Assembly (NCBI GenBank): GCA_900550195.1 | Contig: URRB01000003.1 | Coordinates: 1-64,000, forward strand | Direction: 5' to 3' | DNA length: 64,000 nucleotides | Origin: an uncultured Collinsella sp. | Lineage (GTDB): Bacteria; Actinomycetota; Coriobacteriia; Coriobacteriales; Coriobacteriaceae | In this document: one piece after another, positions 8,714-17,506 of the stretch | How positions within the stretch are numbered: position 1 is the stretch's first letter | Layout: each line of letters begins with the position of its first letter | Translations under genes and position numbers: made by a program | The notes under the pieces: model-generated | Database searches by the model: none | What the model was told of the DNA's origin: nothing | The model's input: the letters and a program-made list of their open reading frames with translations, nothing else

Positions 8714-10864
8714 ATGGCATCCAAATACTCCATGAACGACCGTCCCAGCTGGCCTCGCCGCGCCATCGTTACCGCCGGCGAGCCCTACGGCAACAAGGGC
8801 CTTCACTTTGGCCACGTCGGCGGCGTCTTTGTCCCTGCCGACTTCTTCGCCCGCTTCCTGCGCGACCGTCTGGGCCGCGAGAACGTCATCTTCACCTCGG
8901 GCACCGACTGCTACGGCTCGCCCATCATGGAGAGCTACCGCAAGCTCAAGGAGAACGAGGGCTACGACAAGTCCATTAACGAGTACGTCGAGTCCAATCA
9001 CTCCCGCCAGGCCGCGACCCTCAACAACTACAACATCAGCTGCGACATCTACGGTGGCTCGGGCCTTGAGCCGGTGGCCCAGATCCACAACGAGGTGACC
9101 GCCGAGATTATCAAGCGCCTGCATGAGCAGGGCACCATCTCCAAGCGCTCCACGCTGCAGTTCTACGACGCCAAGGCCGGCACGTTCCTCAACGGCCGCC
9201 AAGTGATCGGCCGCTGCCCCATCCAGGGCTGCAAGTCCGAGAAGGCTTATGCCGACGAGTGCGACCTGGGTCACCAGTTTGAGCCCGAGGAGCTCATCGC
9301 ACCCAAGAGCCAGCTCACCGGCGAGGTGCCCGAGCTGCGCCCGGTCGACAACCTCTACTTCGACCTGCCGGCCTACCTCGACTTTATGAAGACCTACACC
9401 GCCAAGCTCGCCCAGAACCCGCAGGTTCGTTCCGTGGTCTCCAAGACCATGGAGGAGTGGCTGCTGCCGGCCCAGCTCTATATCCAAAACAAGTTCCGCG
9501 AGGCCTTCGATGCCGTCGAGGACCAGCTGCCCGAGCACACCGTGCTGGAGCCCGAGGGAAACAAGAGCAGCTTTACCGTCACCTTCCCCAGCTGGAAGGA
9601 GCGCGACGACGCCCATGCGGTGCTCGCCAACGGCGGCGTGCGCTTCCGCAGCGGCAAAGCGCTCGTGCCTTTCCGCATCACCGGCAACATCGACTGGGGC
9701 GTTCCGGTGCCCCAGGTCGACGGCGTTTCCGACGTCACCTGCTGGTGCTGGCCAGAGAGCCTGTGGGCGCCCATCAGCTATACGCGTACCGTGCTCGCGC
9801 GCGATGCCAAGGCCGCCGGCGTGACCGAGGGCGTTGCCGCCCAGGATGCCGCCCTCATGGGCGAGCCCGCTGCCGACTCCACACAGGTGCCCGCGCCCAC
9901 CTACCAGCACAGCTCGCTCGACTGGCGCGACTGGTGGTGCTCGGACGACGCACAGATCTACCAGTTTATCGGTCAGGACAACATCTACTTCTACTGCATC
10001 GCGCAGACCGCCATGTGGGAGGCCCTGGGCTGGGACCTCACGCAGAGCACCGTCAGCGCCTGCTACCACCTGCTCTACATGGGCAAAAAGGCCAGCTCGT
10101 CCTCGCAGACGCCTCCCCCGCCGGCAGACGACCTACTCAACCACTACACCTGCGAGCAGATGCGCGCGCACTGGCTGTCGCTCGGCCTGTCCGAAAAGCC
10201 GGTGAGCTTTAGCCCCAAGGCATACGACACGCGTGTGACCGGCAAGGACAAGGACGGCAACGAGGTGCGCGCCTGCGACGACAAGCGCGTTATCGATCCG
10301 GCCCTTAAGGAGAGCGCCCTTTTGACCGGCGTATTCAACCGTCTGGCCCGCAGCTGCTTCTACGGCGTCGCCGTCAAGGAAGGCGACGAGAGCCCCTATC
10401 GCAACGGCTGCATCCCCGCCGGTGCCTGCTCTGCCGCCGTGGTCGAGGCTGCCGAGCAGGCAGCTCTTGCCTTTGAGCAGGCCATGTACAAGTTCGAGAC
10501 GCACCGCGCGCTTGCCGTGTGCGACGACTACCTGCGCGCCGCCAACAAGCGCTGGAGCGACGCCTCCAAGGCCGCCAACAAGCTCGAGGGCGACGAAGCA
10601 AACGCAGCGATGACGCAGGCCCTGGTTGATGCCTTTACCGAGCTGCGCGTGGCGACCGTCCTGATGCACGGTATCGTCCCGGCCGGCTGCGAACTCATCT
10701 GCGAGTACTTCGACGTCGATCCGGTCGCCTTCTTTAGCTGGGATAACATCTTTGCCTCCACGGACGAGTTCGTAGAGAGCCTGGGCGAGAAGCCCGGCGA
10801 CCACCGCGTGAAGCCGCTGCCCCCGCGCTTCGACTTCTTCAGCAAGCACGAGAGCCAGTACTAA
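8714..10864 (+). CDS. metG: Methionyl-tRNA synthetase (class I), atypical KMSKS loop
   Basis: Charges tRNA-Met with methionine. The 716-residue protein shows the class I HIGH-type motif HFGH (residues 31-34), a zinc knuckle-like region (RCPIQGCKSEKAYADECDLG) followed by the MetRS block PKSQLTGEVPELRPVDNLYFDLP-like, and the GNIDWGVPVP segment typical of MetRS. The second signature normally reads KMSKS; here it is K-A-S-S-S (residues 459-463), so the key second lysine is a serine, and a Pro-rich stretch follows. The C-terminal anticodon-binding helical domain is present (LKESALLTGVFNRLARS). The ATG at 8714 has GAAGGAG upstream; an in-frame start at 8621 lacks one. This may be the sole MetRS or a second, altered one; the window does not decide. 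Confidence 0.85.
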   Translation: MASKYSMNDRPSWPRRAIVTAGEPYGNKGLHFGHVGGVFVPADFFARFLRDRLGRENVIFTSGTDCYGSPIMESYRKLKENEGYDKSINEYVESNHSRQAATLNNYNISCDIYGGSGLEPVAQIHNEVTAEIIKRLHEQGTISKRSTLQFYDAKAGTFLNGRQVIGRCPIQGCKSEKAYADECDLGHQFEPEELIAPKSQLTGEVPELRPVDNLYFDLPAYLDFMKTYTAKLAQNPQVRSVVSKTMEEWLLPAQLYIQNKFREAFDAVEDQLPEHTVLEPEGNKSSFTVTFPSWKERDDAHAVLANGGVRFRSGKALVPFRITGNIDWGVPVPQVDGVSDVTCWCWPESLWAPISYTRTVLARDAKAAGVTEGVAAQDAALMGEPAADSTQVPAPTYQHSSLDWRDWWCSDDAQIYQFIGQDNIYFYCIAQTAMWEALGWDLTQSTVSACYHLLYMGKKASSSSQTPPPPADDLLNHYTCEQMRAHWLSLGLSEKPVSFSPKAYDTRVTGKDKDGNEVRACDDKRVIDPALKESALLTGVFNRLARSCFYGVAVKEGDESPYRNGCIPAGACSAAVVEAAEQAALAFEQAMYKFETHRALAVCDDYLRAANKRWSDASKAANKLEGDEANAAMTQALVDAFTELRVATVLMHGIVPAGCELICEYFDVDPVAFFSWDNIFASTDEFVESLGEKPGDHRVKPLPPRFDFFSKHESQY

Positions 10865-10881
10865 AGCACGCTAGTAGCAAC

Positions 10882-10934
10882 GCGCCCGGGAATGATTATT
10901 CTGGGACGGGGATTAAAAAATCATTCCCGGGCGC
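10882..10934. repeat. Palindromic element copy A (core TGGGACGGGG)
   Basis: 16-bp arms (GCGCCCGGGAATGATT at 10882-10897 and its complement at 10919-10934) enclose a 21-nt loop containing TGGGACGGGG. It lies 17 nt after the metG stop. A related copy in inverse orientation follows at 10966-11002, and the same core occurs in two elements near 59.8 kb. Confidence 0.75.
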
Positions 10935-10965
10935 CACAGTACAGTCTTTTTGTGACGGGAGTCAT

Positions 10966-11002
10966 GGAATGATTATTTAATCCCCGTCCCAGAATAGTCA
11001 TT
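10966..11002. repeat. Palindromic element copy B (inverse of copy A)
   Basis: The reverse complement of this stretch is nearly the central part of copy A, including TGGGACGGGG and the GATTAAA that follows. Its own ends form an imperfect AATGATTAT/ATAGTCATT stem. With copy A it could form a longer cruciform spanning the metG-methyltransferase gap. It ends 20 nt before the next start codon, so it may affect that gene's 5' leader. Confidence 0.7.
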
Positions 11003-11021
11003 TAGGTGGAAGGAAAGACGG

Positions 11022-12125
11022 ATGTCCAAGCCGCGTCGTCGTAAGCAGAAAAAGCAGGTTAAGCCCGAGCTCAAGCTTAGGCAGTTTGCCTCCACCGAGC
11101 TTTCCGACCAGCTTGCCGCCCAACACTCCGCCGCCGACCTGCCGTGCTTTATGGTCGATACGGTCGCCGGCGCCTATGCGCCCGCCGATGCCGAGCTCAT
11201 GATCGAGGGCTTCGGCGCCGCGGTCACACGCCCGGTCACACTGCGCGCCAACACGCTCAAGGCAACCGCCGAGGACATCGCTGCGGCGCTCGATGCCGCT
11301 GGCATCGCCCACAACCCCGTCGCCTGGTACCCGGACGCCTTTATCCTGCCCGAGGCCCAGGTTTCCGATCTGTGGGATCTCGACATCTACCGCGACGGCA
11401 AGATCTATCTGCAGAGCCTGTCGTCCATGATGCCGCCGTTGGTCCTGGGCGCCCAGGCAGGCGAGGACATCCTGGACATGTGCGCAGCCCCTGGCGGCAA
11501 GACGACGCAGATCGCCGCCCTCACCCAGGGCCAGGCACACCTCACGGCCTGCGAGATGAGCATTCCCCGCGCCGAAAAGCTTGAGTCCAACCTCCACCGC
11601 CAAGGTGCCAAAAACGTGCCCGTCATGCGCATCGACGCACGCGAGCTCGACGAGTTCTTCCGCTTTGACCGCATCCTGCTCGACGCTCCCTGCACCGGCA
11701 CGGGCACCGTCATCAGTGGCAACGAGAAAAGCCTGCGCGGCCTCACCGAGCAGTTGCTCGTCAAGTGCGCCCGCTCGCAGCGAGCACTTCTGGACCGCGC
11801 CATGGGTGCCCTCAAACCGGGCGGCACGCTCGTCTATTCGACCTGTTCGATCTTGCCGCAGGAAAACGAGGACGCCCTGCAAGAGGCCCTCGACAAGCAT
11901 ATGGACTGCGAGCTCATCCCCCTCGACGGCACGCCAAGCGAAAGTGAAGCACGACGCACCCAGGAAGCTGGTGAGGAGCCGCGCATCGAGTCCAACGCTC
12001 TGACCGAAGCCATTGCCGCGGGTCAGGTATCGGCCATCGCCAACGGCCTGCCCGGCACGCTCACCATTCCGCCTAGCCGCGACTTTGAGGGCTTCTACAT
12101 TGCCCTGATCCGAAAACGCAGCTAG
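11022..12125 (+). CDS. RsmB/NOP-family RNA cytosine-C5 methyltransferase
   Basis: A SAM-dependent m5C RNA methyltransferase, probably acting on rRNA. The 367-residue protein begins with a very basic tail (KPRRRKQKKQ), then an N1-type domain, then the Rossmann methyltransferase: SAM motif DMCAAPGGKTTQIA (about residue 149), LLDAPCTGTGT with the catalytic Cys (about 225), and YSTCSILPQENE with the second Cys (about 275). Both cysteines of the RsmB/RsmF mechanism are present. No C-terminal PUA/RsmF extension is obvious. The ATG has AAGGAAAG upstream, just after palindromic copy B. The exact rRNA position cannot be assigned. Confidence 0.9.
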   Translation: MSKPRRRKQKKQVKPELKLRQFASTELSDQLAAQHSAADLPCFMVDTVAGAYAPADAELMIEGFGAAVTRPVTLRANTLKATAEDIAAALDAAGIAHNPVAWYPDAFILPEAQVSDLWDLDIYRDGKIYLQSLSSMMPPLVLGAQAGEDILDMCAAPGGKTTQIAALTQGQAHLTACEMSIPRAEKLESNLHRQGAKNVPVMRIDARELDEFFRFDRILLDAPCTGTGTVISGNEKSLRGLTEQLLVKCARSQRALLDRAMGALKPGGTLVYSTCSILPQENEDALQEALDKHMDCELIPLDGTPSESEARRTQEAGEEPRIESNALTEAIAAGQVSAIANGLPGTLTIPPSRDFEGFYIALIRKRS

Positions 12126-12149
12126 CGCACGGATCCAAAACTCAACAAG

Positions 12150-12320
12150 CTATCTCTGTGCGCGTTTGCCCTGCTGGTCGCGATGTTGTTTAAGCATCGC
12201 GCGCTCCTTGCGTTCGGCCCTTTTGCCCTTAATGGCCGTGACCACAAAGTAGATGACCGCGGCGGCAACGATTGCGGCCACACACAGGCCGATCGAGCCA
12301 AACATTGCTGTCAATTCCAT
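12150..12320 (-). CDS. Small single-pass membrane protein, 56 residues
   Basis: A small gene found by direct reading: MELTAMFGSIGLCVAAIVAA begins the product, one hydrophobic helix runs from about residue 8 to 28, and a strongly basic tail follows (AIKGKRAERKERAMLKQHRD and more). The ATG at 12320 is preceded by AGAGAGGTGA at a suitable distance. The topology is N-out with a positively charged cytoplasmic tail. No family is recognised. It lies convergent with the RNA methyltransferase, 25 nt from its stop. Ribosome site and composition support a real gene, but no function can be given. Confidence 0.6.
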   Translation of the reverse strand: MELTAMFGSIGLCVAAIVAAAVIYFVVTAIKGKRAERKERAMLKQHRDQQGKRAQR

Positions 12321-12511
12321 ACCGCGTCACCTCTCTTTTAAACGGGGCTTTCAAGATAGCACCTCGATACCCGCCACCACAGCTCCTTCACGTTCGCCGG
12401 CCCTTCGGTCTAACGGATGGCGCGGCGGGGAAAAATCAACTCGTCAAACGATTTAGCATTCGCAATTCCGGCTGCATCGCGCCGGCCATCATCACATAGA
12501 ATCGAGCCTCC

Positions 12512-13603
12512 ATGGATACCCTCAACGATCTAAATGAGCGCGTCGACGCCTTCGTCGGCACCAGCTCCTTCGACACGCCTGCGGCGGCAAACGACCAAGC
12601 TTCCATCGATGTGCCCGCCGAGGTGCACGAGGACATCGTCGCCTCGGTCGATTTTTCCGAGGTCGAGCTTGCAGACGAGTTCACCGAGCCCCAAGTAGCC
12701 GTCACGCCCAACGGCCTGCTCCCTATGGAGCCCCTGCCCATCGACGGACGCCTGCGCAAGGCTGCCCTTCGCATGCCCGACGAGATCGAGGAGGCCAGCG
12801 GCTTCACGCTCTTTGGCCGACGCATCAAGTCGCTCATTTACACCACCGATGTCGCGGTTATCCGCAACTCCAACGCCGACGCCGTCTTTGCGGTCTACCC
12901 TTTCACGCCGCAGCCCGCCATTACGCAAGCGCTGCTGACCGTCGCCGAGTGCCCGGTCTTTGTAGGCGTGGGTGGCGGAACTACGACCGGTAAGCGCTCC
13001 GTGCAGATGGCAGCCGTCTCCGAGATGCAGGGCGCGGCGGGCTGCGTGGTCAACTCCCCCGCTACTGCCGAGATGGTCGAGCACATCACCAACATCGCCG
13101 ACATCCCCGTCATCGCCACGGTCGTTCGCTGCGACGACGATGCCCACGCCAAGGTGCGCGCTGGAGCCAAGATTCTCAACATCGCCGCCGGCAAGAACAC
13201 GCCCCAGGTCCTACGCGAGCTGCGCGAGCACTATCCCAACCTGCCGCTTATCGCGCCGGGCGGCAAGACGCCCGAGAGCATTCGCGAGACCATCGCCGCC
13301 GGCGCCAACGCCATCATCTGGACACCGCCTTCGGCCCAGCAGCTACAGACCGACATGATGCAGCGTTATCGCAAGATGAAGGAAGACGCCACACCTGTCA
13401 TCTCGCGCGACGACGTGCCCATTATCGACCAGGTCGCCGCCGCCGAGGTCAGCCAAGTCGAGAACATGAATCCCGATGTGCCGATTCCCGACGAAGTCAT
13501 CGAGCGCGTCGCTTCGATCCACGAGCGCGTCGAGGAGCATCGCGCCAACCGCGGCCTCAAGCCGTCACTGCACGGCTTTTTCTTCCGCGGAAAGAAACGC
13601 TAG
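12512..13603 (+). CDS. TIM-barrel protein of the 'hydrolase' family of unknown function
   Basis: The 363-residue protein has an acidic, low-complexity N-terminal extension of about 80 residues and then a conserved core starting GRRIKSLIYTTDVAVIRNS. The core contains FAVYPFTPQPAITQALL, a VGVGGGTTTGKRS loop, and the phosphate-type glycine loops IAPGGKTPESIRETIAAGAN and IIWTPPSAQQL. This is the pattern of a TIM-barrel family in Firmicutes and Actinobacteria that is commonly labelled hydrolase without experimental support. The glycine-rich loops suggest a phosphorylated ligand (inference). It ends with a basic tail and is followed by a strong terminator. The ribosome site before the ATG is weak. 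Confidence 0.75.
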   Translation: MDTLNDLNERVDAFVGTSSFDTPAAANDQASIDVPAEVHEDIVASVDFSEVELADEFTEPQVAVTPNGLLPMEPLPIDGRLRKAALRMPDEIEEASGFTLFGRRIKSLIYTTDVAVIRNSNADAVFAVYPFTPQPAITQALLTVAECPVFVGVGGGTTTGKRSVQMAAVSEMQGAAGCVVNSPATAEMVEHITNIADIPVIATVVRCDDDAHAKVRAGAKILNIAAGKNTPQVLRELREHYPNLPLIAPGGKTPESIRETIAAGANAIIWTPPSAQQLQTDMMQRYRKMKEDATPVISRDDVPIIDQVAAAEVSQVENMNPDVPIPDEVIERVASIHERVEEHRANRGLKPSLHGFFFRGKKR

Positions 13604-13615
13604 CCGCAACAGCAA

Positions 13616-13655
13616 GGCCCGCCCCACAAACGTGAGGCGGGCCGTTTTCGTTTGA
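13616..13655 (+). terminator. Rho-independent terminator
   Basis: The stem GGCCCGCC/GGCGGGCC (13616-13623 and 13636-13643) is followed by GTTTTCGTTT. It ends the TIM-barrel gene and faces degV on the other strand. Confidence 0.85.
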
Positions 13656-13684
13656 GCAATCATGCAGCGACGTGATGGGGCAAA

Positions 13685-14575
13685 TTAATCCACGCGCTTG
13701 TCGCCCATAAAGAAGAGCGCCACCGTACCAGGTCCGGTATGCGAGCCAATCAGAGTACCGATGTCATTGATCTCAATCTTGCCTTTAAGCTGCGGAACCT
13801 GTTCCTCAATCAGCGCCGCGACCGCCTCAGCATCCTCGCGGCACGCTGACTGCGACATGATGCACTTACCCGAATAATCTGCACCGTCCTGTACGTGTGC
13901 CATCATGGTCTTAGCCATCTCGGAAATCGCGCGCTTCTTAGTGCGAATCTTCTCACGTGGCGACAGCTTACCTTCGCAATCGACCGTCATAAGCGGGCAA
14001 ATCTTAAGCGCCGTGCCGATGATCGCGCTCGCGGCCGAAACGCGACCGCCGCGCAGGTAGCTCGACAGATCGGTCGAGAAGAACCAGTGGTGCAGGTTGA
14101 GCTTGTGCTCCTCGATCCAGGCAGCCGTCTCGTCGAGTGAAGCCCCGCTATCGCGCACATCGGCGGCATATTCCAGCAACAGGCCAAAGCCCGAAGACGC
14201 CGCCAGCGAATCGATGACGCGCACCTTGCCGCCCTCGGGATAGCGATCCGCAAGCATCTGCGCCGCGACGCAGGCCGATCCATACGTGCCCGAAATACCC
14301 GACGACAACGTCAGGTGCAGCACGTCTTTACCCTCGGCAACAAACGGCTCCCAAAACTCCTCGTACTCACCCACGCTCACCTGAGACGTCTTGGGCATGG
14401 CGCCCGCGGCAATCTGGGCAAAAAACTCGTCCGGCGTAATCGACTGATACAGATCGTCCGTATAGACAACATCGTCGATCTCGTAATGAAAACACACGAC
14501 AGGGATATTGCGCGACGCAAAGAACTCACGGGTTCGATCGGCGGCGGATTCACAGGTCAGGACAAAATCACTCAT
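13685..14575 (-). CDS. DegV-family fatty-acid-binding protein
   Basis: DegV proteins bind fatty acids; in Firmicutes the FakB members present them to the kinase FakA for phospholipid synthesis. The 296-residue protein has the family layout: N-terminal FVLTCESAADRTREFF, the TSQVSVGEYEEFW block that contacts the carboxylate (TSQ/S motif near residue 88), and LSSGISGTYGSA (SG-G-T motif) near 117. No fakA gene is in the window. The ATG at 14575 was preferred because AAGGAG lies 6 nt upstream; the 14593 ATG has none. It is monocistronic and convergent with the TIM-barrel gene. Confidence 0.9.
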   Translation of the reverse strand: MSDFVLTCESAADRTREFFASRNIPVVCFHYEIDDVVYTDDLYQSITPDEFFAQIAAGAMPKTSQVSVGEYEEFWEPFVAEGKDVLHLTLSSGISGTYGSACVAAQMLADRYPEGGKVRVIDSLAASSGFGLLLEYAADVRDSGASLDETAAWIEEHKLNLHHWFFSTDLSSYLRGGRVSAASAIIGTALKICPLMTVDCEGKLSPREKIRTKKRAISEMAKTMMAHVQDGADYSGKCIMSQSACREDAEAVAALIEEQVPQLKGKIEINDIGTLIGSHTGPGTVALFFMGDKRVD

Positions 14576-14895
14576 ATGAGGCTCCTTACTCATTGCTGCG
14601 CAAATTATCGCACAGTGAGCCTACATGCGGTACATATGTCCACTATTTACCAAATCGAACCAAAAATAGTGAACATCTTTACCACCATCGTCTCCACCGA
14701 CCCGACGCATAAATATCTGAGAAAACACCCTCTGTCGTCTCCACCCGACCAACACATCTACCTTCACTAAATCGATTTACCAAACCGTTCAGCCGACAAT
14801 TCAGCCGCCGGCGCAAAATCGAAACAAAAGCGGCGCATACTGATAAACGTTTGACGCTGTTTATCAGTTTTACCAGCCCCATCGGAAGGTGTTTC
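14576..14895 (+). promoter_or_regulatory. Intergenic region with a hairpin before fbp
   Basis: No gene is seen in this 320-nt gap between the divergent degV and fbp genes. Near the right end a perfect 10-bp inverted repeat (ACTGATAAAC, 14839-14848; complement 14859-14868) is followed by TTTTA, 28 nt before the fbp ATG. It could be an operator or an attenuator-type hairpin. A looser repeat, CGTCTCCACC, occurs at about 14690 and 14738. Confidence 0.5.
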
Positions 14896-16812
14896 ATGGT
14901 CGCATTCGATCGCAACCCGCAAGACTTCAAGTATCTGCGCCTGCTGTCGAGACAGTTCCCCACCGAACAATCCGCGTTTACCGAAATTATCAACCTCTCG
15001 GCCATCCTCAACCTACCCAAGGGCACCGAGCATTTTATGAGCGACGTGCATGGCGAGTACGAAGCCTTTATGCACATCCTCAACAACTGCTCGGGCGTCG
15101 TGCGCGAGCATGTCGACGAAATTTTTGGCGACACGCTCTCCTTTGACGAAAAGGGCGAGCTGTGCACGCTCATCTACTACCCGCGCGAGAAGATCGACCT
15201 GGTCCGCAGCCAGCGCGAGGACTCGCCCACCTGGTACAAGACGATGCTTGACCAGCTCATCATGGTCGCTCGCTCGCTTTCAAGCCGCTACACGCGCTCC
15301 AAGGTGCGTAAGGCCATCCCGCGCGACTACGCCTATATCATCGACGAGTTGTTGCACACGCACCCGGACGAGAACAACTATCGCGTGCGCTATCACGAGC
15401 GCATCGTGGAGTCCATCCTGGAGACCGCCAGCGCCGACGACTTTATCGAGTCGCTCGCCTCGCTCATCAAGCGCCTGGCCGTCGACCACCTGCACCTGGT
15501 GGGCGACATCTTCGACCGCGGCGGCGGCGCGGCCAAGATTATGGACCGTCTGCTCACCTACCATTCACTCGACATCCAGTGGGGCAACCACGACCTACTG
15601 TGGATGGGCGCTGCGGCCGGTGAGCCCGCCTGCATCGCCACGGTGTTGCGCAACAACCTACGCTACGACAATTACGAGATCCTCGAGAACGACTACGGCA
15701 TCTCGCTGCGTGAGCTTGTCGCCTTTGCCGATGCCACCTACACCGCCGGTGAGTCCATCACCCCGCTGATCAAGGCCATCAACGTGCTGCTCTTTAAGCT
15801 CGAAGGCCAGATTATCCAGCGCCACCCCGAGTTCGATATGACCGACCGCCTGTTACTCGACAAGATCGACCACGACACCGGCACGGTCACGCTCGCCGAC
15901 GGCAGCGTGTGGCCGCTCACGACCAACGACTTCCCCACCGTCGACCCGGCGGACCCCTACACGCTCACGTCTCAGGAGCAGCACATCATCGACAAGCTCG
16001 TGTCCGAGTTTGTCACCGCCGATCACCTGCATCGCCATATCGATTTCCTCTACACCCACGGCTCGATGTACAAGGTCGCCAACGGCAACCTGCTCTTCCA
16101 CGGCTGCGTTCCACTCAACGAAGACGGCACCTTCAGCAGCATGAACTGCCTGGGCACCTGGCACGCTGGCCGCGATTATCTCGATTTTTGCGACCACATC
16201 GCCCGCCGCGCGTGGCGCGTGGGCGACCGCGATGCCCTCGACTGGATGTGGTACCTGTGGATTGGCTTCAATTCACCCGCCAGCGGACGCCTGGTGCGTA
16301 CCTTTGAGCGCGCCTATATCGCCGATAAGAGCACCTGGGTCGAGCCGATGAACCCGTACTTTACGCTTACCAAGTCGCCCTCGGTCTGCGATGATATCAT
16401 GCGCGAGTTTGGCGTCGCGGCCATGGCATGCTCGCCGACCGGCCACATCATCAACGGCCACACGCCCGTTAAAACCACCAAGGGTGAGCAGCCCATCCGC
16501 GCCGAGGGCAAGCTACTGGTCATCGATGGCGGCTTCTGCCGCGCTTACCATCCCAAGACGGGCATCGCCGGCTATACGCTCATCTCGAGCTCGCGCGGCT
16601 GCCGCCTCAAGTCGCACCGGGCCTTTACGACGGTTGCCGAGGCACTCACGCGCAACGTGGACATCGAAAGCGAGACCAACCGTTTTGACCAAGCAGACCG
16701 TCGCCGCATGGTGAGCGACACCGATACTGGCGCCAAGATTCGCAGCCAGATCCAGGATCTGCGCCAGCTGCTCGATGCATATAGAAACGGTGCTATCGAA
16801 GAGCGCGTCTAG
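14896..16812 (+). CDS. fbp: Fructose-1,6-bisphosphatase, class III
   Basis: Gluconeogenic phosphatase converting fructose-1,6-bisphosphate to fructose-6-phosphate. The 638-residue protein fits the class III (Firmicutes-type, about 640-670 residues) metallophosphoesterase family: FMSDVHGEYEAF (DxHGxxxxF), VGDIFDRGGGAAKIMD (GDxxDRG) and IQWGNHDLLWMGA (GNHD), then INGHTPVKTTKGEQPIRAEG near the C-terminus. The start at 14896 (MVAFDRNPQDFKYL) is preceded by GGAAGGTG; the frame opens earlier without a site. The hairpin at 14839-14868 lies in its leader. It is followed by a gtrA gene 78 nt downstream on the same strand. Confidence 0.95.
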   Translation: MVAFDRNPQDFKYLRLLSRQFPTEQSAFTEIINLSAILNLPKGTEHFMSDVHGEYEAFMHILNNCSGVVREHVDEIFGDTLSFDEKGELCTLIYYPREKIDLVRSQREDSPTWYKTMLDQLIMVARSLSSRYTRSKVRKAIPRDYAYIIDELLHTHPDENNYRVRYHERIVESILETASADDFIESLASLIKRLAVDHLHLVGDIFDRGGGAAKIMDRLLTYHSLDIQWGNHDLLWMGAAAGEPACIATVLRNNLRYDNYEILENDYGISLRELVAFADATYTAGESITPLIKAINVLLFKLEGQIIQRHPEFDMTDRLLLDKIDHDTGTVTLADGSVWPLTTNDFPTVDPADPYTLTSQEQHIIDKLVSEFVTADHLHRHIDFLYTHGSMYKVANGNLLFHGCVPLNEDGTFSSMNCLGTWHAGRDYLDFCDHIARRAWRVGDRDALDWMWYLWIGFNSPASGRLVRTFERAYIADKSTWVEPMNPYFTLTKSPSVCDDIMREFGVAAMACSPTGHIINGHTPVKTTKGEQPIRAEGKLLVIDGGFCRAYHPKTGIAGYTLISSSRGCRLKSHRAFTTVAEALTRNVDIESETNRFDQADRRRMVSDTDTGAKIRSQIQDLRQLLDAYRNGAIEERV

Positions 16813-16890
16813 CCCCACCCGCGGGGATTGGCTAAACTTGCTGAGTTTGTCATCCCCACGGCGTCCCCGCGCCACCCTAAGGCAGGTACC

Positions 16891-17286
16891 ATGCAAAAGC
16901 TCCTTGCGCAGATCATGAAATTTGGCGTCGTCGGTGTCATTGCCACGGTTATCGACTTTGGCATTATGAATCTGCTCCACTACGGTCTGGGCCTCAACAT
17001 CCTAATCGCCAACACCAGCGGCTTTATCATCTCACTCATCTTTAACTACCTCGCAAGCATGAAGTACGTGTTTGCGCACAAGGAAGGCATGAGCCGCCGC
17101 CGCGAGTTCATCATCTTTGTCGTGCTGTCCGTGATCGGTTTGGTGCTCAACGACGGCATCGTGCTGGCGCTCAACGCCGGCCTGGGACTCGAGGCCAATA
17201 TCGCCAAGATCTGCGCCACCGCGCTTGTCATGGTCTACAACTTTGTGACCCGAAAAATCTTCCTGGAGGGCGACGAGACCAAGTAG
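16891..17286 (+). CDS. GtrA-family membrane protein, copy 1
   Basis: A 131-residue protein with four predicted membrane helices, typical of GtrA. Such proteins are thought to move lipid-linked sugars across the membrane or to support cell-wall glycosylation. The conserved segments are KFGVVGVIATVIDFGIMNLL in helix 1, FNYLASMKYVF between helices 2 and 3, and YNFVTRKIFLEG at the C-terminus. The start at 16891 (MQKLLAQIMKFG) follows AAGGCAGG. A paralogue starts 220 nt downstream on the same strand with the same SMKYVFxHxEGMSRxREF segment, so the pair looks like a tandem duplication. No glycosyltransferase gene is adjacent. Confidence 0.88.
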   Translation: MQKLLAQIMKFGVVGVIATVIDFGIMNLLHYGLGLNILIANTSGFIISLIFNYLASMKYVFAHKEGMSRRREFIIFVVLSVIGLVLNDGIVLALNAGLGLEANIAKICATALVMVYNFVTRKIFLEGDETK

Positions 17287-17308
17287 CTCGAAACCCCTGC
17301 AGCATTAC

Positions 17309-17408
17309 GGCGCCCACGGACGACGTGCACTCAGCGCAGTATCGTCCGTGGGTGCCGCTCGTTTACGGGCAAATTTTCAACGTTTGCGGATTAGCTCTTG
17401 AAAATTTG
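17309..17408. promoter_or_regulatory. Two inverted repeats between the gtrA genes
   Basis: First, a 15-bp stem with one mismatch (17309-17323 with 17342-17356, GGCGCCCACGGACGA), with no T-run. Second, a perfect 11-bp repeat CAAATTTTCAA (17370-17380) with its complement at 17398-17408. The first may be an RNA hairpin after gtrA copy 1; the second looks operator-like, about 100 nt before gtrA copy 2. Confidence 0.5.
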
Positions 17409-17506
17409 GCGAGTTCATATAGTTCTTGGCAAAGACCTTACGTTTCCCTTGTAAAAGCTCTAAAGTATCCTGATGCTCGATTCATCAACGCATTGGATGT
17501 GATTAC

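Noticed and set aside
8588..10069. 493-codon minus-strand open frame
   Set aside because: Lies antisense to metG; the product is a Val/Gly/Leu-rich low-complexity sequence typical of a GC-rich shadow frame.
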